NCBI GenBank assembly: GCA_004212135.1
Contig: RXIE01000157.1
Location: forward strand, 1-8,083
Length of the DNA stretch: 8,083 nt
Source: Candidatus Methanophagales archaeon ANME-1-THS
GTDB taxonomy: Archaea; Halobacteriota; Syntropharchaeia; Alkanophagales; Methanospirareceae
Reading direction: 5' to 3'
Below the pieces are notes generated by a model. That model was not told where the DNA came from and ran no database searches. It saw only the letters and a program-made list of their open reading frames with translations. Positions 5,480 to 8,083 of this stretch are shown piece by piece. A program made the translations under genes and the position numbers. The stretch's first letter is position 1; every line of letters starts with the position of its first letter.

Positions 5480-6751
5480 TTACCTGAAGGACGAAGAGAG
5501 TAGAGCACCGCCAATCGCACCGATGTACTGAGGATAACGCGGCACAATTACGTCAAAGCCGAGCACATCGCTCATCGCTGCCGGTACTCCTTCAACCAGG
5601 GCAGTGCCGCCAACCTCTATCGCAGGGTGCCGGAGGTCAATCTCCTGTAACAACTGCTCTTTTACCTGCTCTACCACGGAATGACAGGCCGCAGCGGCAA
5701 CGTCTTCCTTCCGCGCACCACTTGACAGCGCGGCTACGAGGTCCTGAATACCAAAGACGATGCAATAGCTGTCCGTCTTTATTTTATACGGGTCGCCTTC
5801 GAGGGCTAACTTACCCATTTCGACCACATCGACACCTAATCTTCGCGCGGTCATCTCGAGAAATCGCCCTGAGGCGCCCGCGCATATCCCGCCCATCGTG
5901 AAGTTGTCTGGAATACCGTCATACGCCGTGATTATCTTGTTGTCCATACCGCCGATATCAATGATCATCGCCTCGCCTTTCTCGATCCCCGCGAGATACA
6001 TCGCCGCCTTCGAGTTGACGGTCAGCTCTTCCTGCACTAGATCAGCGTTGAAATGCTCACCGACCACATGTCTCCCGTAACCGGTGGTACCCAGGGCTTC
6101 GATCTCATCCTTTTGCACGCCTGCAATCTCCAGCGCGTCTGCAAAGACCTTCTCTGCCGTTTTCACCACCTCACGCGTGTGTGTCCAGGTCGCGCCCAAC
6201 ACCTCGTTATCCTGCATGATCGCCGCTTTTGTGGTTGTTGAGCCCGAATCAATGCCTGCGGTCAGCCCCTCTTGCCGTTTCCGCTCCAGAATCCATCGCC
6301 GTTTCACGATCGTGACCAGCGCTTCCATTCTCGTCAACAAAACGCCCGCCTTCGTACGCTCTGAAAAAGGATACATGACGATGGGTAATTTTGTCTGTTC
6401 CTGGATTATTCGCCTGATCTCGTTCCGTATCACTGCGCCTCGTGAACATTTGTGACAGCCCGCAACGAATACCGCATCAGCTTCGGTCAGCCCTTCAGCC
6501 ACCGCAAAGCCCCGTGCCAACGCGACACTTAAGCCGAGGCTCTTCTTCATGTCATAGCCAAATTCATCCACCTTCTCGGCCACATAGTCAAGATCAACTT
6601 CAGGCACAAAGAGCTCTGCACCCACTTCTTCTGCTGCCTTCTCGATCTCCTGCTGCACATTGCCATAGAGCGTGCCGCATGAAATCTGAGCAATTCGTAT
6701 CCTTTCCTCTTCTTGCGGGGTCTTCTTCGCCTTACCCATGATCCTAAACAT
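5480..6751 (-). CDS. mmp15: Methanogenesis marker protein 15-type activator ATPase
   Basis: A 423-residue protein of the BadF/BadG/BcrA/BcrD ATPase family with an N-terminal domain resembling 2-hydroxyacyl-CoA dehydratase subunits, the layout of methanogenesis marker 15. The N-terminal part (about 17-150) contains C25, and C99/C102 in AGCHKCSRG. The ASKHA ATPase part follows: phosphate loop GIDSGSTTTKAA at 166-177, GTTGYGRH at 221-228, DIGGMDNK at 265-272 (a methionine where activators usually have DIGGQD), and EVGGTALVEGVP at 379-390. C290 (GGICAGASGRF) and C330 (DSYCIVFG) match the two cysteines that hold the bridging [4Fe-4S] cluster in activator dimers. This suggests an ATP-driven low-potential electron donor. 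The exact role is unknown; the marker is largely confined to organisms with methyl-coenzyme M reductase. A second possible start is Met5 at 6739, preceded by AGGAT. trmO follows with no gap. Confidence 0.88.
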   Translation of the reverse strand: MFRIMGKAKKTPQEEERIRIAQISCGTLYGNVQQEIEKAAEEVGAELFVPEVDLDYVAEKVDEFGYDMKKSLGLSVALARGFAVAEGLTEADAVFVAGCHKCSRGAVIRNEIRRIIQEQTKLPIVMYPFSERTKAGVLLTRMEALVTIVKRRWILERKRQEGLTAGIDSGSTTTKAAIMQDNEVLGATWTHTREVVKTAEKVFADALEIAGVQKDEIEALGTTGYGRHVVGEHFNADLVQEELTVNSKAAMYLAGIEKGEAMIIDIGGMDNKIITAYDGIPDNFTMGGICAGASGRFLEMTARRLGVDVVEMGKLALEGDPYKIKTDSYCIVFGIQDLVAALSSGARKEDVAAAACHSVVEQVKEQLLQEIDLRHPAIEVGGTALVEGVPAAMSDVLGFDVIVPRYPQYIGAIGGALLSSSFR

Positions 6752-6761
6752 AGTATAGCAG

Positions 6762-6777
6762 GGTTTCTAATTAAACC
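6762..6777 (-). promoter_or_regulatory. Inverted repeat with TATA-like core before mmp15
   Basis: GGTTT and AAACC (6762-6766 and 6773-6777 on the plus strand) flank an AT core; the minus strand reads TTTAATTA (about 6766-6773) within it. The core lies about 20-25 bases before the mmp15 ATG at 6751, which has no clear Shine-Dalgarno motif, so this may be a TATA box for a nearly leaderless transcript with the inverted arms as an operator. It lies in the 54-base carS-mmp15 gap. The signal is weak. Confidence 0.3.
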
Positions 6778-6805
6778 TAGTTTGCTTTCGCGAGTTCGCT
6801 CATGA

Positions 6806-7357
6806 TCACCACGGGACCTTCTTCTTCCCGATTTTAAAGCCTATGTAGTTAGTAACGAGGTGGAGCACCGGCGTGAGGATAATAACCGCGAGGATTATCT
6901 GCAGTGAAAAGGTCTCAATAAACCACGCCCGCGGACCGAGGAACAAAAGCAGCCACGCGCCACCCACGAAGTCCAGTTGGTCCACCACGGGTAGGGGTGC
7001 ACCGCTCTGGATGCCTAATCTTCTTTTCATGAAACTGCCAAGCAGGTCTCCCACCATAGCACCCGCGGATAAGCAAAAGAGCGTGCCCAGGAAGAGCGGG
7101 AAGATGCCGAAGGAAGGGATCGTGGGTATATAGCCGCTCAGGAACAGCTCCTGAACGATACCGAAGAGGAGACCGGATGAGCAACCTTTTATAAGGCCTT
7201 CGTACGTCTTACCATCACCGAGCAACCGGTTCTTTCCCCAACACCTGCCTCTGTCTATCGGTGTTTTACCACCAAACCAGGCAGCACTCGCATTGGTGAT
7301 GTACGCGGGCAGCATCAGCCAGAGAGCAGCCACAATAGTATGTAAAACCAGGTTCAT
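6806..7357 (-). CDS. carS: CDP-archaeol synthase
   Basis: Transfers CMP from CTP to unsaturated archaetidic acid (2,3-bis-geranylgeranyl-glycerol phosphate), giving the CDP-activated precursor of archaeal polar lipids in the membrane. The 183-residue length fits the CarS (DUF46) family. Hydrophobic segments lie at about 4-27, 60-74, 84-106, 130-150 and 151-173, consistent with the five-helix architecture. Conserved cytoplasmic motifs are DRGRCWGKNRLLGDGKTYEG (35-54), GDLLGSFMKRR (103-113) and PLPVVDQLDF (121-130), which hold the magnesium/CTP-binding acidic residues. A good ribosome-binding motif, AGGGGGC (7362-7368), precedes the ATG at 7357. The gene is first in the minus-strand series and is divergent from the zinc-knuckle ORF across a repeat-bearing control region. 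Confidence 0.94.
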   Translation of the reverse strand: MNLVLHTIVAALWLMLPAYITNASAAWFGGKTPIDRGRCWGKNRLLGDGKTYEGLIKGCSSGLLFGIVQELFLSGYIPTIPSFGIFPLFLGTLFCLSAGAMVGDLLGSFMKRRLGIQSGAPLPVVDQLDFVGGAWLLLFLGPRAWFIETFSLQIILAVIILTPVLHLVTNYIGFKIGKKKVPW

Positions 7358-7427
7358 TATCGCCCCCTAACTCTTACCATTAGCGCGTCCCCTATCAAAT
7401 AGTTTCAGTACATAGAACTACTCAAAA

Positions 7428-7440
7428 GGCGTTTAACGCC
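7428..7440. promoter_or_regulatory. GC palindrome flanked by A and T runs
   Basis: GGCGTTTAACGCC is an inverted repeat with six-base arms around one central base. It is preceded by AAAA (7424-7427) and followed by CTCTTTTT (7441-7448). It could be a dimeric operator or a short bidirectional hairpin terminator that separates the divergent units. No gene on the plus strand ends here, which makes an operator or insulator more likely than a simple terminator. Confidence 0.35.
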
Positions 7441-7471
7441 CTCTTTTTACCATACTTTACCATAGCATATG

Positions 7472-7482
7472 ATTTAAGTATA
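7472..7482 (+). promoter_or_regulatory. TATA-like box of the zinc-knuckle ORF
   Basis: ATTTAAGTATA lies about 24 bases (centre to start) upstream of the ATG at 7501, with no ribosome-binding motif between. This spacing predicts a leaderless mRNA beginning at the ATG. The tandem TTTACCATA repeats end just upstream, in the place of activator or repressor sites. Confidence 0.4.
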
Positions 7483-7500
7483 GGATATTAGAGATTGTAT

Positions 7501-7566
7501 ATGGTAAAAGTTAGATGCCCAAACTGCAAGAAATGGATTGTGCCGATACTTGTTAGCAGGAAATAA
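7501..7566 (+). CDS. 21-residue zinc-knuckle mini-ORF
   Basis: ATG to TAA, 21 codons, beginning MVKVRCPNCKKWI and ending in a short basic tail (VSRK). It holds one CPNC knuckle (C6, C9) in the context R-C-P-x-C-K-x-W that starts many archaeal zinc ribbons. The second Cys pair that would complete a ribbon is absent before the stop, and no continuation is obvious downstream. It may be a true miniprotein that binds zinc as a dimer, or the surviving start of a longer zinc-ribbon gene. A TATA-like box sits at leaderless distance, and the ORF ends 34 bases before the nuclease-like gene, so the two could be cotranscribed. Small size keeps confidence moderate. Confidence 0.45.
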   Translation: MVKVRCPNCKKWIVPILVSRK

Positions 7567-7600
7567 AAGGGTAAGGGGGGTGTAAAAAAGGAGAAAGGGG

Positions 7601-7909
<309 letters not shown>

Positions 7910-8083
7910 TGTTGGATGAAAAGCAAAGAAACTCCATGCCTTAGATGCCAAATTGGCAATTAAACCCCCAATCTTACCCAGGACAACCACTTTTCCTGCC
8001 ATCTCAGCCCACAGTACCTTCAGATTATGTGCCGTGCATACCAGATTATGCTCTATTTTCACACTTTCTACCCCCCCGTCAGA

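Larger units (their letters stand above)
7374..7508. repeat. Four copies of TTACCAT in the divergent control region
   Basis: The heptamer TTACCAT occurs at 7374-7380, 7447-7453 and 7457-7463 on the plus strand and inverted (ATGGTAA) at 7501-7507. The central two are part of a tandem TTTACCATA repeated with a 10-base period (7446-7454 and 7456-7464), which puts both on the same face of the helix. They lie between carS and the zinc-knuckle ORF and upstream of the TATA-like box at 7472-7482. This layout fits operator sites for a DNA-binding regulator. The inverted copy coincides with the start codon of the mini-ORF. Function is inferred. Confidence 0.5.

Noticed and set aside
6773..6808. Ten-codon ORF overlapping the carS stop (GTGA), ending SELAKAN
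   Set aside because: Too short and without a distinctive sequence or ribosome-binding motif; probably chance, unlike the 44-codon ORF after cdhC.
7371..7508. Could the TTACCAT repeats be a degenerate CRISPR array?
   Set aside because: The repeats are only 7-9 bases and the spacing is irregular (73, 10 and 44 bases), unlike a CRISPR array.

Overview
The window looks like chromosomal DNA of a methanogen-related euryarchaeon (methanogen, ANME or relative). It carries the archaeal acetyl-CoA synthase subunit CdhC, a protein of the methanogenesis-marker-15 type, CDP-archaeol synthase for ether lipids, and TATA-box promoters. Closer placement, for example among ANME-1/Methanophagales-like lineages, is only a guess from protein style; no rRNA gene is present.

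Nearly all genes from 1 to 7357 lie on the minus strand. Read in the direction of transcription they are: carS (CDP-archaeol synthase); an mmp15-like ATPase/activator; trmO (tRNA A37 N6-methyltransferase); a YgjP/DUF45 HExxH metallohydrolase; argH and argF (last and antepenultimate steps of arginine synthesis); cdhC (acetyl-CoA synthase subunit of the ACDS complex); a 44-residue membrane miniprotein whose GTG start overlaps the cdhC stop; a T-rich terminator; and the first 47 codons of a coiled-coil protein running off the left edge. The mmp15-trmO-ygjP genes are packed end to end (TAA directly followed by ATG, then a 12-base gap) and should be one transcript. argF, cdhC and the coiled-coil gene each have a plausible TATA box of their own.

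The right end (7358-8083) is different. Divergent from carS is an AT-rich control region with four copies of a TTACCAT heptamer and a small GC palindrome. It leads on the plus strand into a 21-codon single-zinc-knuckle ORF and then a Cas4/PD-(D/E)XK-like gene. That gene has a (GA)15 microsatellite in its coding sequence and is cut off after about residue 88 by the end of an insertion sequence, whose transposase C-terminus is read on the minus strand from the right edge.

The most novel items are the membrane miniprotein translationally coupled to cdhC, the heptamer-repeat region with its zinc-knuckle mini-gene, the slippage-prone repeat in the IS-interrupted nuclease-like gene, and the unresolved N-terminus of argH. 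I saw no CRISPR array, tRNA or rRNA.
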